Shown here one piece after another: positions 8,672-16,505 of a stretch of DNA of 33,052 nt (position 1 is the stretch's first letter; each line of letters opens with the position of its first letter). The notes beneath the pieces are model-generated. The model saw only the letters and a program-made list of their open reading frames with translations, was not told the DNA's origin and searched no databases. The translations under genes and the position numbers were made by a program. The stretch is taken from the NCBI GenBank assembly GCA_014728985.1, contig WJKS01000082.1, positions 1 through 33,052 of the forward strand, given 5' to 3'. This DNA comes from Candidatus Aenigmatarchaeota archaeon (GTDB lineage: Archaea; Aenigmatarchaeota; Aenigmatarchaeia; CG10238-14).

Positions 8672-9114
8672 AATAATACCTCCTCTGTTATAATCGAAGA
8701 TTTGACTTCTTCTATACCTGGAATACTTCGGATTTTCTCCATGAGTTTGTTGGTATCCTTGAGTTTTTCTAATCTGGCTTTTAGTATTATATCCCAGTCC
8801 CCACCTTGAATTTCAAATAATTGATAAATATGATTAATTTTCTCTAGATTTTCTTTTATTTCCTTTACTGGAACATAATTTTCTTCTTTATTAGTTTCCT
8901 CGAGGTTTATGAATGCTAGAATAGGTATAGGCTTATCAGTTTTTTCGTAATTGACTATTGCCCTATAACCTTTTATTACCCCTTCCTTTTCCATCCTATT
9001 TACCCTTCTATAAGCGGTAGATATAGGTAACATAGCTTTTTTAGCTAATTGTCTACTAGAGAGTTTACCTTCCTTTTCTAAGATTTTTATTAGTAACTTA
9101 TCTTTATTATCCAT
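8668..9114 (-). CDS. Lrp/AsnC-family transcriptional regulator
   Basis: The 148-residue product has an N-terminal winged helix-turn-helix (LIKILEKEGKLSSRQLAKKAMLPISTAYRRVNRMEKEGVIKGY, about residues 8-50) and a C-terminal RAM/ligand-sensing domain including FEIQGGDWDIILKA and IPGIEEVKSSI. Length is typical for the family. Such proteins assemble into dimers or octamers and regulate amino-acid or energy genes; the effector cannot be inferred here. A TATA-like element centred 26 nt upstream suggests a leaderless transcript. It is divergent from the orphan at 9186, so autoregulation could affect both. No clear palindromic operator was found in the 71-nt intergenic region. Confidence 0.9.
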   Translation of the reverse strand: MDNKDKLLIKILEKEGKLSSRQLAKKAMLPISTAYRRVNRMEKEGVIKGYRAIVNYEKTDKPIPILAFINLEETNKEENYVPVKEIKENLEKINHIYQLFEIQGGDWDIILKARLEKLKDTNKLMEKIRSIPGIEEVKSSIITEEVLF

Positions 9115-9134
9115 GTATATTATAGATTGGACTA

Positions 9135-9144
9135 ATTATTTAAA
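9135..9144 (-). promoter_or_regulatory. TATA box of the Lrp regulator
   Basis: Minus-strand TTTAAATAAT centred about 26 nt upstream of ATG 9114, consistent with leaderless transcription. Confidence 0.5.
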
Positions 9145-9151
9145 AGAATGG

Positions 9152-9158
9152 TATATTT
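9152..9158 (+). promoter_or_regulatory. TATA-like box of the 9186 orphan
   Basis: TATATTT centred about 31 nt upstream of ATG 9186, on the other side of the divergent lrp intergenic region. No Shine-Dalgarno element precedes the ATG. Confidence 0.4.
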
Positions 9159-9185
9159 GTTTCATCTTTCTCTGGATAATTACTT

Positions 9186-9500
9186 ATGGTGACCTGCAAT
9201 AGTAATAGTATGAAAGTCTATATTTGGGAAGATAAGTTACTAATGTATAGAGAAGGCGAAAATGGTCCAGGAGAAGAAATAGAGAGTATAGACATCGCGG
9301 CTCAAAGAGTTCGAGGACTTCGTGAGAGAAATCCAAATGTTACTTGTTTAGTATTATATGAACCTCCAGAGGGATTAAGAGGTAAAGCTCCAGGTTCTCA
9401 GGTAATACAAAGGATTAGAAATTTGATACGTCACCCAGATTCACGGTATAATAGAAAAGGGGGAAGAACTCGAATGCTTCGTAGAAAATGGAGAACTTAA
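9186..9500 (+). CDS. Small arginine-rich orphan protein
   Basis: The 104-residue product is not recognised. It has an N-terminal segment that looks like beta strands (KVYIWEDKLLMYREG), a helix (IDIAAQRVRGLRERN), a strand (VTCLVLYEPPEGL), and a strongly basic tail (RHPDSRYNRKGG then RRKWRT). Arginine far exceeds lysine, opposite to most core genes here. The basic C-terminus could bind nucleic acid; this is inference. It is monocistronic with its own TATA-like box, and its stop TAA (9498-9500) directly abuts the glyS stop on the other strand. ATG 9210 (MKVYIW) is an alternative start. Confidence 0.65.
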   Translation: MVTCNSNSMKVYIWEDKLLMYREGENGPGEEIESIDIAAQRVRGLRERNPNVTCLVLYEPPEGLRGKAPGSQVIQRIRNLIRHPDSRYNRKGGRTRMLRRKWRT

Positions 9501-10982
9501 TTATTCTAATCCCCTTAAAGCAGCTTCCAGAAAGACCCTAAGATCCTTTATGTGAATTCTAATTTGTTTGGTAGAATCTCTGTTTCTGATAGTTACAGTA
9601 TCATCTTTCAAGGTATCATAGTCTATTGTAATTGCAAATGGGGTTCCTATCTCATCTGCACGGGCATATCTCTTACCAATAGAACCCGATTCATCGTAAA
9701 ATACGTCAAATCCCTCCTTTTTAAGGTCTTCTATCACATCCTGTGCCTTTTCTGGTAATCCGTCTTTTCTGACCAAAGGAAATACTCCTGCTAAATAAGG
9801 AGCTATCTTAGCTGGAAATTTAAACCAATCCCATCCTCTTTCTTTGTCTTCAACGTAATTATGAAGTAATATTCCCGCAACGGTTCTTTCAATACCAAAA
9901 GAGGGTTCAACTACATGTGGTAGAACCTTCCCCTTTTCTGTTTGCACGTCTAATTTAACGTTCGCATGCTTCATGTGACTTTTAAGGTCGTGGTCTGTTC
10001 TATAAGCGTTACCTACGGTTTCTTTCCATCCAAAATCAAATTTTATCTCCAGATCAAAATTACCCTCAGAATAATGTGGTGTCTCTTCTGGTAACATATG
10101 CCTGAATCTCAAAGCATCTTCCGGAATACCTAAGGATTTGTAAAATTCGAATTCTTTCGCTAAAAAGTATCCTATCCAGGGATCAGGTAGTATTCCTTTT
10201 TCAAATGCCTCTCCCACAGTTATTTTAATCATTTTACCCTTTTTCTGCTGGGCTTCTTGTGTTACTAGATTAATTTGAATGTCTTTTACTTCATCAAAAC
10301 GTTCACAGGATTTTTCTCGCGGGTCAATAAACATCTCTATCTCCATTTGACTAAATTCTCTTAGTCTCACGATAAAGTTCCTGGGAGATATCTCATTTCT
10401 GAATGAGTGCCCTACTTGAGCTATACCCATAGGTAGTTTAGATCGGGTTGTTCTGTAAACCCTGTTAAACGCAGTAAAGATGTTTTGGGCAGTTTCAGGT
10501 CTTAAATAACCTGTTTGGCCCCCAGTAGGTGAAATATCAGTTTTAAGCATTAGATTGAATACTCTAACATCCATTAGCCCCCCTTTACAGGATGGGCATT
10601 TTATCTTCTCCTTTTCAATTATTTTTGTCAGTTCCTTTGGTGTTTTTCCTTCAACGAATTTACCTGTCTTATCTTCAATCAGATGATCTGCACGATGAAT
10701 ACTTTTACATTTCTTACACTGTGCGATTGGATCTACAAATGATTCGAGATGTCCGGAAGCCTCGAGGACCTTTTCTGGAAGAACTGTAGAACCGTCAATT
10801 TCGAATATATTGCTGTGGCTTTTAACGAATTCTTCTCTCCAACTTTTTATTAATTTTTGTTTAAGAATGGTTCCAATCGGTCCATAATCAAAGAAACCTG
10901 AAACGCCTGAATAGATTTCAGCTGTTGGAAATATTATCCCTCTGGTTAGGCATACAGTTTGAACATCTTTTAATGTTGACAT
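9501..10982 (-). CDS. glyS: Glycyl-tRNA synthetase (alpha2, archaeal/eukaryal type)
   Basis: The 493-residue class II enzyme charges tRNA-Gly. Visible features in order: motif 1 region GFFDYGPIGTILKQ, two Cys pairs (CKKC, CPSC), motif 2 FRNEISPRNFIVRLREFSQME, motif 3 in VEPSFGIERTVAGIL, and a C-terminal anticodon-binding domain (DVFYDESGSIGKRYARADE). Length is somewhat shorter than many archaeal homologues (about 550-580). ATG 10982 is chosen over the track's GTG 10991, since GGAG/GTGAG upstream reads as the ribosome-binding element with about 10-nt spacing. A TATA-like CTATAAAAG on the minus strand near 11020-11028 suggests its own promoter, separate from the ribosomal protein block upstream. 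It abuts the 9186 orphan convergently. Confidence 0.95.
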   Translation of the reverse strand: MSTLKDVQTVCLTRGIIFPTAEIYSGVSGFFDYGPIGTILKQKLIKSWREEFVKSHSNIFEIDGSTVLPEKVLEASGHLESFVDPIAQCKKCKSIHRADHLIEDKTGKFVEGKTPKELTKIIEKEKIKCPSCKGGLMDVRVFNLMLKTDISPTGGQTGYLRPETAQNIFTAFNRVYRTTRSKLPMGIAQVGHSFRNEISPRNFIVRLREFSQMEIEMFIDPREKSCERFDEVKDIQINLVTQEAQQKKGKMIKITVGEAFEKGILPDPWIGYFLAKEFEFYKSLGIPEDALRFRHMLPEETPHYSEGNFDLEIKFDFGWKETVGNAYRTDHDLKSHMKHANVKLDVQTEKGKVLPHVVEPSFGIERTVAGILLHNYVEDKERGWDWFKFPAKIAPYLAGVFPLVRKDGLPEKAQDVIEDLKKEGFDVFYDESGSIGKRYARADEIGTPFAITIDYDTLKDDTVTIRNRDSTKQIRIHIKDLRVFLEAALRGLE

Positions 10983-11059
10983 TGATCTCACACTCCTACA
11001 AATATTTAGGATATATTCTTTTATAGTCTTTGAGAATTAAAAAAGAGCTTTATAATAAA

Positions 11060-11242
11060 TTACCCATGAACCTTAATTATCTTAGCCTTAATTTCGGACA
11101 TTCCGCCTGTAGGTTCAGCGAGGACATTATCACAAACTACACATTTTATTGTCTTAGAGGATTTATTAAAAATTATCTGTTCATTTTTACATTTAGAGCA
11201 GACTACTTCCAAAAATTTGCTTGTTGGTTGTTCTGATATCAT
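11060..11242 (-). CDS. rps27e: Small-subunit ribosomal protein S27e (eS27)
   Basis: The 60-residue product has two CxxC pairs (C15/C18 and C34/C37) forming the S27e zinc ribbon, plus the family's GGMSEIKAKI-like segment near the end. Length is typical of archaeal S27e. The track begins at GTG 11251, but GGGTG there is the Shine-Dalgarno-like element; ATG 11242 is 9 nt on. It directly follows L44e (stop at 11254), the conserved archaeal L44e-S27e pair. Confidence 0.93.
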   Translation of the reverse strand: MISEQPTSKFLEVVCSKCKNEQIIFNKSSKTIKCVVCDNVLAEPTGGMSEIKAKIIKVHG

Positions 11243-11253
11243 AAATTTCACCC

Positions 11254-11535
11254 TTATTTTTTAACTAATCTGAATTTTTTATTCCTAAATCCTTTACCTT
11301 TTGTATGTTTTTTACCACATACATCACATTTATACCTTAAATCAGTTCTCTTAACACTTTTTTCGTGACTTGGTTTAGGTCTGGGAAAACTTCCATAACC
11401 TTTTAATTTTCTTAAATATCTTCTCTGACCCTGTGCCATCTTTCTTCTGGGTTTTTTCTTTACTGGTTCTACCTTATGTTCTGTATGTTTTCTACAAAAT
11501 GGGCAGAAAACCCTTTGATTCTTTGGAACTTCCAT
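11254..11535 (-). CDS. rpl44e: Large-subunit ribosomal protein L44e (eL42)
   Basis: The 93-residue product has the N-terminal CPFC (C11/C14) and C-terminal CDVC (C70/C73) zinc pairs and the conserved basic stretch with [10 protein letters not shown]. The last codons of the upstream GINS gene contain the GGTGA ribosome-binding site, and the GINS TAA is immediately followed by this gene's ATG with no spacer. The two are therefore translationally linked. Confidence 0.94.
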   Translation of the reverse strand: MEVPKNQRVFCPFCRKHTEHKVEPVKKKPRRKMAQGQRRYLRKLKGYGSFPRPKPSHEKSVKRTDLRYKCDVCGKKHTKGKGFRNKKFRLVKK

Positions 11536-12090
11536 TTATTTCACCTTTTCAGCATTTCCTGATTTTATCATTAATTTTGCATTTTCAGAAGGTATTTTAG
11601 CCTCCTGTTCTGGTTCGAACGGGCCATATTTTCTCATATCAGATCCGACAAACTCAGGTATATCTTGTGTAAATTTAACCTTTTTAAACTTTACTTTTTC
11701 CTTACTCCCTTTACTTTTTTTCGTTAACATATTTAAAGTATTTTCCCTTTGGTATTTCAAAAGTTCAGTTAACTGGTCAAAGAATTTTTTTTCAATTTTA
11801 CTCAGATTTTGAGGCGGAACCCCGGTTCTAACCGAGAAAACAGCCTTTTCTAGTATTTTAGTTTCTCTCCTGTTGTAAATATCTTGAAGAACTCCCTGTA
11901 CATTTGAAAGCTCTCTCTGAGTAGAATTATCGCCTTTTTTCTTTGCAAGTTTCATTTTTCTTTCGAGATATTCTCTTGCCTTTTTATAGAAATCATCCGG
12001 AATCTGGGTCAATTTAGCTTCATATTTTTCTTTTCTTTGAATTTTTCTTATGTATTCAAAGGTTATGGCTTCTTCCTTTTCCGCGGGCAT
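11536..12090 (-). CDS. GINS complex subunit, Gins51-like
   Basis: The 184-residue product fits the archaeal GINS Gins51 (Gins15) family: an N-terminal helical A domain (residues about 8-110, with IPDDFYKKAREYL and RRETKILEKAVFS) followed by a small C-terminal B domain (FTQDIPEFVGSDMRKYGPFEPEQEAKIP). GINS activates the MCM helicase in the CMG complex during replication. Location next to L44e and S27e, with primase just upstream, matches the replication-translation gene cluster known in archaea and supports the call. No Shine-Dalgarno element is seen, so it is probably leaderless. Assignment rests on domain order and the YGPF motif rather than strong full-length similarity. Confidence 0.8.
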   Translation of the reverse strand: MPAEKEEAITFEYIRKIQRKEKYEAKLTQIPDDFYKKAREYLERKMKLAKKKGDNSTQRELSNVQGVLQDIYNRRETKILEKAVFSVRTGVPPQNLSKIEKKFFDQLTELLKYQRENTLNMLTKKSKGSKEKVKFKKVKFTQDIPEFVGSDMRKYGPFEPEQEAKIPSENAKLMIKSGNAEKVK

Positions 12091-12160
12091 ACTATAGAAT
12101 TAGTATTGAATATTGAAATAGGTGATCAATTCTTTCACAGAGTTCTCAGAGAGCAAAGAA

Positions 12161-12173
12161 TTAAATATTTTTA
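12161..12173 (+). promoter_or_regulatory. TATA-like box before the frameshifted orphan
   Basis: TTAAATATTTTTA centred about 30 nt upstream of ATG 12196. Its placement is like that of the other orphan genes in this window and supports 12196 as the ancestral start. Confidence 0.4.
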
Positions 12174-12195
12174 CCTTTAATTATCAACTGATTTA

Positions 12196-12421
12196 ATGAT
12201 TTATAGTAAATACAGATGGGGGTATATTAAGTTTCTCAGTTAGGCATCCCGAATATCCTCAAGTAGACGCAGAAATTGGATTTGATTCTAGGGGAGCTAA
12301 TGTGAGAAGTTCTGGTGATGCTAGTTACGTGAAAACAGATACGGGGTTAGATATACTCCTTGCGGGAAATTTTAGAGTTATATATAGTTATGGAGGAAAT
12401 AGACCTATTCCACAAAGATAA
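12196..12421 (+). pseudogene. Frameshifted small orphan gene
   Basis: The gap between primase and GINS holds an open frame (12200-12421, about 73 codons) with no start codon. It encodes LSFSVRHPEYPQVDAEIGF through RVIYSYGGNRPIPQR. An ATG at 12196, in a frame one base away, reads MIYSKYRWGYIKFLS before TAG 12241; its N-terminus resembles that of the 14924 orphan (MIYRKWGSILRY), and a TATA-like box lies 30 nt upstream. The simplest reading is one gene starting at 12196 with a single-base frameshift between about 12200 and 12240. Alternatives are a sequencing error, programmed shifting or a non-canonical start. The TDT...AGNF...Y ending resembles that of the 17103 orphan. Composition is arginine over lysine, as in the other orphans. 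Confidence 0.5.
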
Positions 12422-12429
12422 GAACTTCC

Positions 12430-13728
12430 CTAATTATCGACTAAGTTTTTTTTATTCTGTTTATTCTTCAGTTTCCTAAAAACATAATTGACTGGGTTTT
12501 TTAATCCCTCACAACAATCATCCTTCACATTCCCAAGTACGGATTTGTAATAATTATCTCTGTCACAGTTAGGGGGTAGTAGATTTCTTGGTTGTCTTTT
12601 ATGCCATCTCAGTTGCGTACCAATATATCTCTTGGATAATGGTCTCTTGTTTTTTTGATTCCATTGCTCAAGTTCCTTTTCAATTTCCTCCCACGACCAT
12701 CCCATATTTTTGAGAAAAGTTATCAAAACAAAAACAGCCCTCTTTCTCCCATCAGATAGCCCCTGGAGCAGTTGATGGATACATGGAGGAAAATATTTCT
12801 TTGGAACTCTCTTTAATTTTCTTCTGGGTCCTTTATACTCAACTTTTTCTTGTTGTGTGCTATACTTTTCAGACCAATCTAATGCCTCAGTGATTAAACC
12901 CGTCGCTTCTGCTAGAACGGGCTCTTCTAATAGAAAATTATTTTCTACTTTGACTCTAAAAGGTTCTGCGTCTTTTTTCTGAAAACCATCTAATTCTTTC
13001 AAACTCAGGGGAAAACTAACTAAAAGAGATTTTTCGTGAAGACTATATGGTAAACGGAACATATGACGGGAAGAAGCCACCATACTGTCCACTTCCACCA
13101 GCTTCAGAGGGTTTATACCTTCTTCATCTATACATTCCTGAATGGTTTTATCCACCCTTTCCACCAACTTCAATGGGTTATCAAGTTCAAGAAACCTCTC
13201 TCTGAGTGTTTTTTTAATATAGCTTTTCAAATATTCTATTATTGCTTTGGCAGCTTCCGGGTATAGATTTTCAATCTTTTTATCATCAATTTTCCCTGGG
13301 AACGATTCAAAAGGAACCCCTATATGAAATCCTTTACCACCAGTATACTTGATTGAATAACTCTTTAATCCGTGGTCTTCCAATCCCTCACAAATAGTTT
13401 TAACGGTTATTTTTGAAAGTTCAAAGTCTGGGCAATCAGGATCAAGTATTAAGTCCCATCCTATTCTGAGATCGCTCATTTCTTTTATAGGCATTCCTGA
13501 TTCAAGTCTCATGGGGCTAGACCATCTTTCAACTGATCCGTGAAAACTTACTACTCCTTTCTTGACCATTTCAATTATATCATTTGGATAATTGAGAACG
13601 TTAGGTCTTTTGTCAAAATTACCATTATCATAAACTCCTACTATTTCCCTATTTTTGGCTATCTCTAATAAAACATTTTGAACACTCTTTTGGGAGTAAT
13701 ATTTCCAGACTTTCAAGGAGTTGCTCAT
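12430..13728 (-). CDS. priS: Fused DNA primase: PriS catalytic core plus PriL-type Fe-S domain
   Basis: The 432-residue product makes RNA/DNA primers at replication forks. The N-terminal part is an archaeo-eukaryotic PriS core: metal-binding D96/D98 in LILDPDCPD, the nucleotide-binding motif YTGGKGFHIGVPF (H135), and SRHMFRLPYSLHEKSL for the later catalytic region. From about residue 310 the sequence switches to a PriL C-terminal domain: FPPCIHQLLQGL, LPPNCD and KDDCC provide C316, C388, C405 and C406. The 17-residue step between the second and third Cys matches PriL 4Fe-4S domains. Such single-chain primases are known from DPANN archaea. No Shine-Dalgarno is seen upstream; an AT-rich element about 30 nt before the ATG suggests leaderless expression. 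Confidence 0.88.
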   Translation of the reverse strand: MSNSLKVWKYYSQKSVQNVLLEIAKNREIVGVYDNGNFDKRPNVLNYPNDIIEMVKKGVVSFHGSVERWSSPMRLESGMPIKEMSDLRIGWDLILDPDCPDFELSKITVKTICEGLEDHGLKSYSIKYTGGKGFHIGVPFESFPGKIDDKKIENLYPEAAKAIIEYLKSYIKKTLRERFLELDNPLKLVERVDKTIQECIDEEGINPLKLVEVDSMVASSRHMFRLPYSLHEKSLLVSFPLSLKELDGFQKKDAEPFRVKVENNFLLEEPVLAEATGLITEALDWSEKYSTQQEKVEYKGPRRKLKRVPKKYFPPCIHQLLQGLSDGRKRAVFVLITFLKNMGWSWEEIEKELEQWNQKNKRPLSKRYIGTQLRWHKRQPRNLLPPNCDRDNYYKSVLGNVKDDCCEGLKNPVNYVFRKLKNKQNKKNLVDN

Positions 13729-13780
13729 GAATTGTTATTGGAGATTAAGGAATAAATTGGTTAAGTAAAATCCGTGAAAT

Positions 13781-14434
13781 TTAGTCTGATTTCTTTGAAA
13801 AATAAAACCAAAAAAATAACCTACCTAGAATGTATCCCATTAAATGAGCAGCTATAGAATACACAAAACCGTAATTAAAATTCAAAATCAAGAAGGAAAA
13901 AACAAAAGAACCAATAAAAGCTGCTGTAACATGGAATAAAGCTATTCTTCCTGCTATCAATAGAAGAGGTACGTGAATTAATGCAAAGGTAACTGAAAAT
14001 AATATAATTACTCTTCCATAAGATAACCCACTACTGACTAGCATTTGGAGTAAAACCATTATTGTTATCTGTTGTAAGATTATATCAAAAAACTTGGTAA
14101 TAATAAATCTATGATTAAAATCCAGAAAATATGTACTTTTATGTCTTTTTAACATCTTCTCGGGAATGGGGAATTTCTTTTTAAATAACTTTGGTGAGGG
14201 CAAGAGGATTAAACCCATGTATAATAAGCTTATGAAGGGATTTAATGTGAAATTTTGAAAATAATGATTTAATGAGTCTTTATATATGAAAAAAACCGCG
14301 ACTGAAAGTATGAGGTAATATACAGAGAGAAGGTAAAATTTGTTATGATAATCAATTCCCTTCTTTTGGAGTAATGTACCACCTAAGGCAAATATACCGA
14401 AAATAGCGAGTACTCCTAATATCCCAATTAACAT
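13781..14434 (-). CDS. CPBP-family-like membrane protein, probably catalytically inactive
   Basis: The 217-residue product has about six hydrophobic segments. FALIHVP (F150-H154) fits motif 2 (FxxxH) of CPBP/Abi intramembrane proteases, and AAHLMGY (H197) fits the motif 3 position. The motif 1 Glu-Glu pair is not visible; the corresponding helix has Gln-Gln (Q121-Q122 in DIILQQITI). The fold assignment is therefore tentative and proteolysis unlikely. It lies downstream of nothing obvious, as a single gene between primase and an orphan. Function unknown. Confidence 0.55.
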   Translation of the reverse strand: MLIGILGVLAIFGIFALGGTLLQKKGIDYHNKFYLLSVYYLILSVAVFFIYKDSLNHYFQNFTLNPFISLLYMGLILLPSPKLFKKKFPIPEKMLKRHKSTYFLDFNHRFIITKFFDIILQQITIMVLLQMLVSSGLSYGRVIILFSVTFALIHVPLLLIAGRIALFHVTAAFIGSFVFSFLILNFNYGFVYSIAAHLMGYILGRLFFWFYFSKKSD

Positions 14435-14538
14435 TGTCTCAGGATAGAATTAGTTTTTCCAGATAAAATAATTTTTATGTAAAATGGAGTTAGGTTCGAA
14501 AAAAAAGTTAAGACCAAGGAAAATATTTTACAAACCAA

Positions 14539-14814
14539 TTAACCCGTAACTTTTCTTACTATATAATCTTCTTCAAATATCTGGGGACCATGTACATATG
14601 GTACATTAACTAAATACAGTGGAATATGAGTCAGAACTGATGGATGGGCTTCTAATACTTGGAATTCCCTTCCATGTCCTTTTGTAGCAAGCATATCCAC
14701 AAAAGCTCCGGTCATTTCAACTCTATCTCCTGGACTATAATTGAATGGGACCGGTTCATCGCCTACACATGTACTTGGACCTTGATAACCACAAATTCTG
14801 CATGTTCTTTTCAT
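14539..14814 (-). CDS. Small orphan protein with N-terminal Cys cluster
   Basis: The 91-residue product is not recognised. The N-terminus has CRICGYQGPSTC, a possible three-Cys half zinc site (C5, C8, C16). The rest looks like a small beta-barrel (YSPGDRVEMTGAF, REFQVLEAHP, YIVRKVTG). The PGDxVxMxG motif also occurs in the orphan at 16599-16895. A TATA-like box (minus strand of 14834-14845) is centred 26 nt upstream and no Shine-Dalgarno is present, so the mRNA is probably leaderless. The gene is divergent from the 14924 orphan. Confidence 0.65.
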   Translation of the reverse strand: MKRTCRICGYQGPSTCVGDEPVPFNYSPGDRVEMTGAFVDMLATKGHGREFQVLEAHPSVLTHIPLYLVNVPYVHGPQIFEEDYIVRKVTG

Positions 14815-14923
14815 GAGATAATATTTTGAAAATGAATTTTAATAGATTATTCGAGTAATATGTTGTTATAAAATAGTAGTCACGATATGGAAAAGATTAA
14901 TACTTTATTGACTTTTTAATTGT

Positions 14924-15349
14924 ATGATTTATAGGAAATGGGGTTCTATATTGAGATATGAAGGAGATTTGGGAAAATTAAGGTCAATAGAACCCCAAGT
15001 GATTGGTATAGAAACAAGAGGAGTACCATGTGCTGGAAATTTAATGGTATTCCTACCTTCAAGTGGAAGATTTTTAGGTTGTGATCCCCATAATGATGAA
15101 CCAGTCTTTCAGGAGGGATATGACCCAGAAGCACCCACTATTTTATGTGATCATACTGTAGTTACAGGGAGAACATTTTCAAGAGTTTTAAATCAGCATT
15201 TAAAGAATGGAGGAGACCCTGAAAATACTTTTCTATGTGTAGGTATACCCGGACTTCTCTACCTTGGTTCCACTCCATGTGTTGTTGATTTATTTTTCAG
15301 ATCTGCTGAAGATGAATATAAAGAAGGAATTATGAGTCATTATTGTTAA
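14924..15349 (+). CDS. Small orphan with phosphoribosyltransferase-like signature
   Basis: The 141-residue product has an arrangement resembling a minimal type I phosphoribosyltransferase. VIGIETRGVPCAGNLMVFLP (about 26-45) looks like the N-terminal strand-loop-helix, and TILCDHTVVTGRTFSRVL (about 72-89) looks like the PRPP loop, which normally reads hhDDxxxTGxT. Here the paired acidic residues are Asp-His, and a second half (NTFLCVGIPGL) supplies the next strand. Six cysteines are present, including the last residue. Substrate and activity are unknown, and the match is a motif-level judgement only. It is a single gene, divergent from the 14539 orphan; an AT-rich TTAATACTTTATT lies about 20 nt upstream. 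It belongs to the arginine-over-lysine orphan set. Confidence 0.6.
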   Translation: MIYRKWGSILRYEGDLGKLRSIEPQVIGIETRGVPCAGNLMVFLPSSGRFLGCDPHNDEPVFQEGYDPEAPTILCDHTVVTGRTFSRVLNQHLKNGGDPENTFLCVGIPGLLYLGSTPCVVDLFFRSAEDEYKEGIMSHYC

Positions 15350-15468
15350 ATTCATTTTTCATTGTCATTAATCTTTGATTATCTTCCCCTATTGATTTAT
15401 GAAAAAATCCCAGTCAAACTTAAATTCTTAAACATTAAACCCTAATAAATGAAAGATAAGGTGAATTA

Positions 15469-15732
15469 ATGGGAAATGTAAGAACAAGCCATATAAAAAT
15501 ACTCTCGGAAAGGTTAATAGAACTACATCCAGATAAATTTTCCGAAGATTATGATAAAAATAAAGAAAATCTGGATGGTTTAATGACCTTTGATTCAAAA
15601 ACTATTCGAAATAAAGTGGCCGGTTATATTACACATAGCGTTGATAAACTGAAAAAACTTGATTCTCTTAAAGTAACTTACCAAAATCCTGAACCAGATA
15701 AAAAGAAAAAGAAAAAACGTAAAAGGAGTTAA
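15469..15732 (+). CDS. rps17e: Small-subunit ribosomal protein S17e (eS17)
   Basis: The 87-residue product begins MGNVRTSHIKILSERLIE and carries SKTIRNKVAGYITHSVDKL, the helix-turn region diagnostic of S17e, then a Lys-rich tail. Archaeal S17e is normally 60-80 residues, so length is slightly long. ATG 15469 follows a GGTGA ribosome-binding site (15460-15464), spacing 4 nt. A TATA-like TTAAATTCTTAAA near 15419-15431 would give a leader of about 20 nt. The stop shares TTAA (15729-15732) with the convergent SIMPL gene. Confidence 0.92.
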   Translation: MGNVRTSHIKILSERLIELHPDKFSEDYDKNKENLDGLMTFDSKTIRNKVAGYITHSVDKLKKLDSLKVTYQNPEPDKKKKKKRKRS

Positions 15733-16505
15733 ATAAACTCGTAACTTACACTAACAGTTGCACTTACCTCTATCATTCCTGGACTAATTTCGGTTGTTAT
15801 ATCCTTTGCTTCTCCTGATACTGCAGCTTCCATTGTATAACTTCTGTATACAGGTTGATAATAACTGGATTCACTTGCTCTCAAAACTCCATCTAATTTA
15901 ACTCCTAATCCATCAGCAATTGAATTTGCTTTACTTTCTGCGTTCTTTGACGCTTCTTTTAATGCTTCAGTCCTGTATTCAGATTGTTTTTCATCTGTGA
16001 GCCCAAAACTGACTCCTTGGAACCTATTAGCACCTGCCGAAGCTGCCGCATCAATTACTTTACCCACATTTTCAAGGTCGGTAGTTTTAACCTTTATCAT
16101 TTGAGTGGTCTTGTAGGAGATAACTTCATAATAGTTTTCTTCACTTCTCCAGTTTCTTATCGGTTGAACACTGTATTGATATGTTTTAATATCGTCTTTA
16201 TTGATTCCATTTGCTCTTAGAGCAGACATAACATTTTCCATTATCTCTGCGTTTGTTTGCTGTGATTCCAATGCTGTATCTTCTTGGGTTTCAACTCCAA
16301 GGATTATTTCTGCTTTATTTGGATCTACTGAAAGGATTGACTGTCCTGTTACTTGTATACTATTTTCAGGTTCAGAAGTACCAGTATTACCAGTTATCTT
16401 TCCTTCTAAGTTCACGTTGACTGGTTTCAATACAACTAGACCTGCCATCCCTATTAACCCTAATACCAATAGCACAACTATTAGATTTTCAGCCTTTAGT
16501 TTCAT
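15729..16505 (-). CDS. SIMPL domain (DUF541) membrane-anchored protein
   Basis: The 258-residue product has an N-terminal signal anchor (LIVVLLVLGLIGMAGLVVL) followed by an extracellular SIMPL/DUF541 domain: IQVTGQSILSVDPNKAEIILGVE, then ALRANGINKDDIKTYQYSV, GVSFGLTDEKQSE, and ending SATVSVSYEFI. Family members are secreted or periplasmic proteins implicated in oxidative stress or signalling; the molecular role is unclear. The track's start GTG 16514 lies in AGTGAT, read here as the ribosome-binding element, with ATG 16505 exactly 9 nt later. Convergent with rps17e. Confidence 0.85.
   Translation of the reverse strand: MKLKAENLIVVLLVLGLIGMAGLVVLKPVNVNLEGKITGNTGTSEPENSIQVTGQSILSVDPNKAEIILGVETQEDTALESQQTNAEIMENVMSALRANGINKDDIKTYQYSVQPIRNWRSEENYYEVISYKTTQMIKVKTTDLENVGKVIDAAASAGANRFQGVSFGLTDEKQSEYRTEALKEASKNAESKANSIADGLGVKLDGVLRASESSYYQPVYRSYTMEAAVSGEAKDITTEISPGMIEVSATVSVSYEFI

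Noticed and set aside
12130-12160. Weak inverted repeat TTCTTT...AAAGAA upstream of the frameshifted orphan
   Set aside because: Only six base pairs around a purine-rich loop in AT-rich DNA; no support as terminator or operator.
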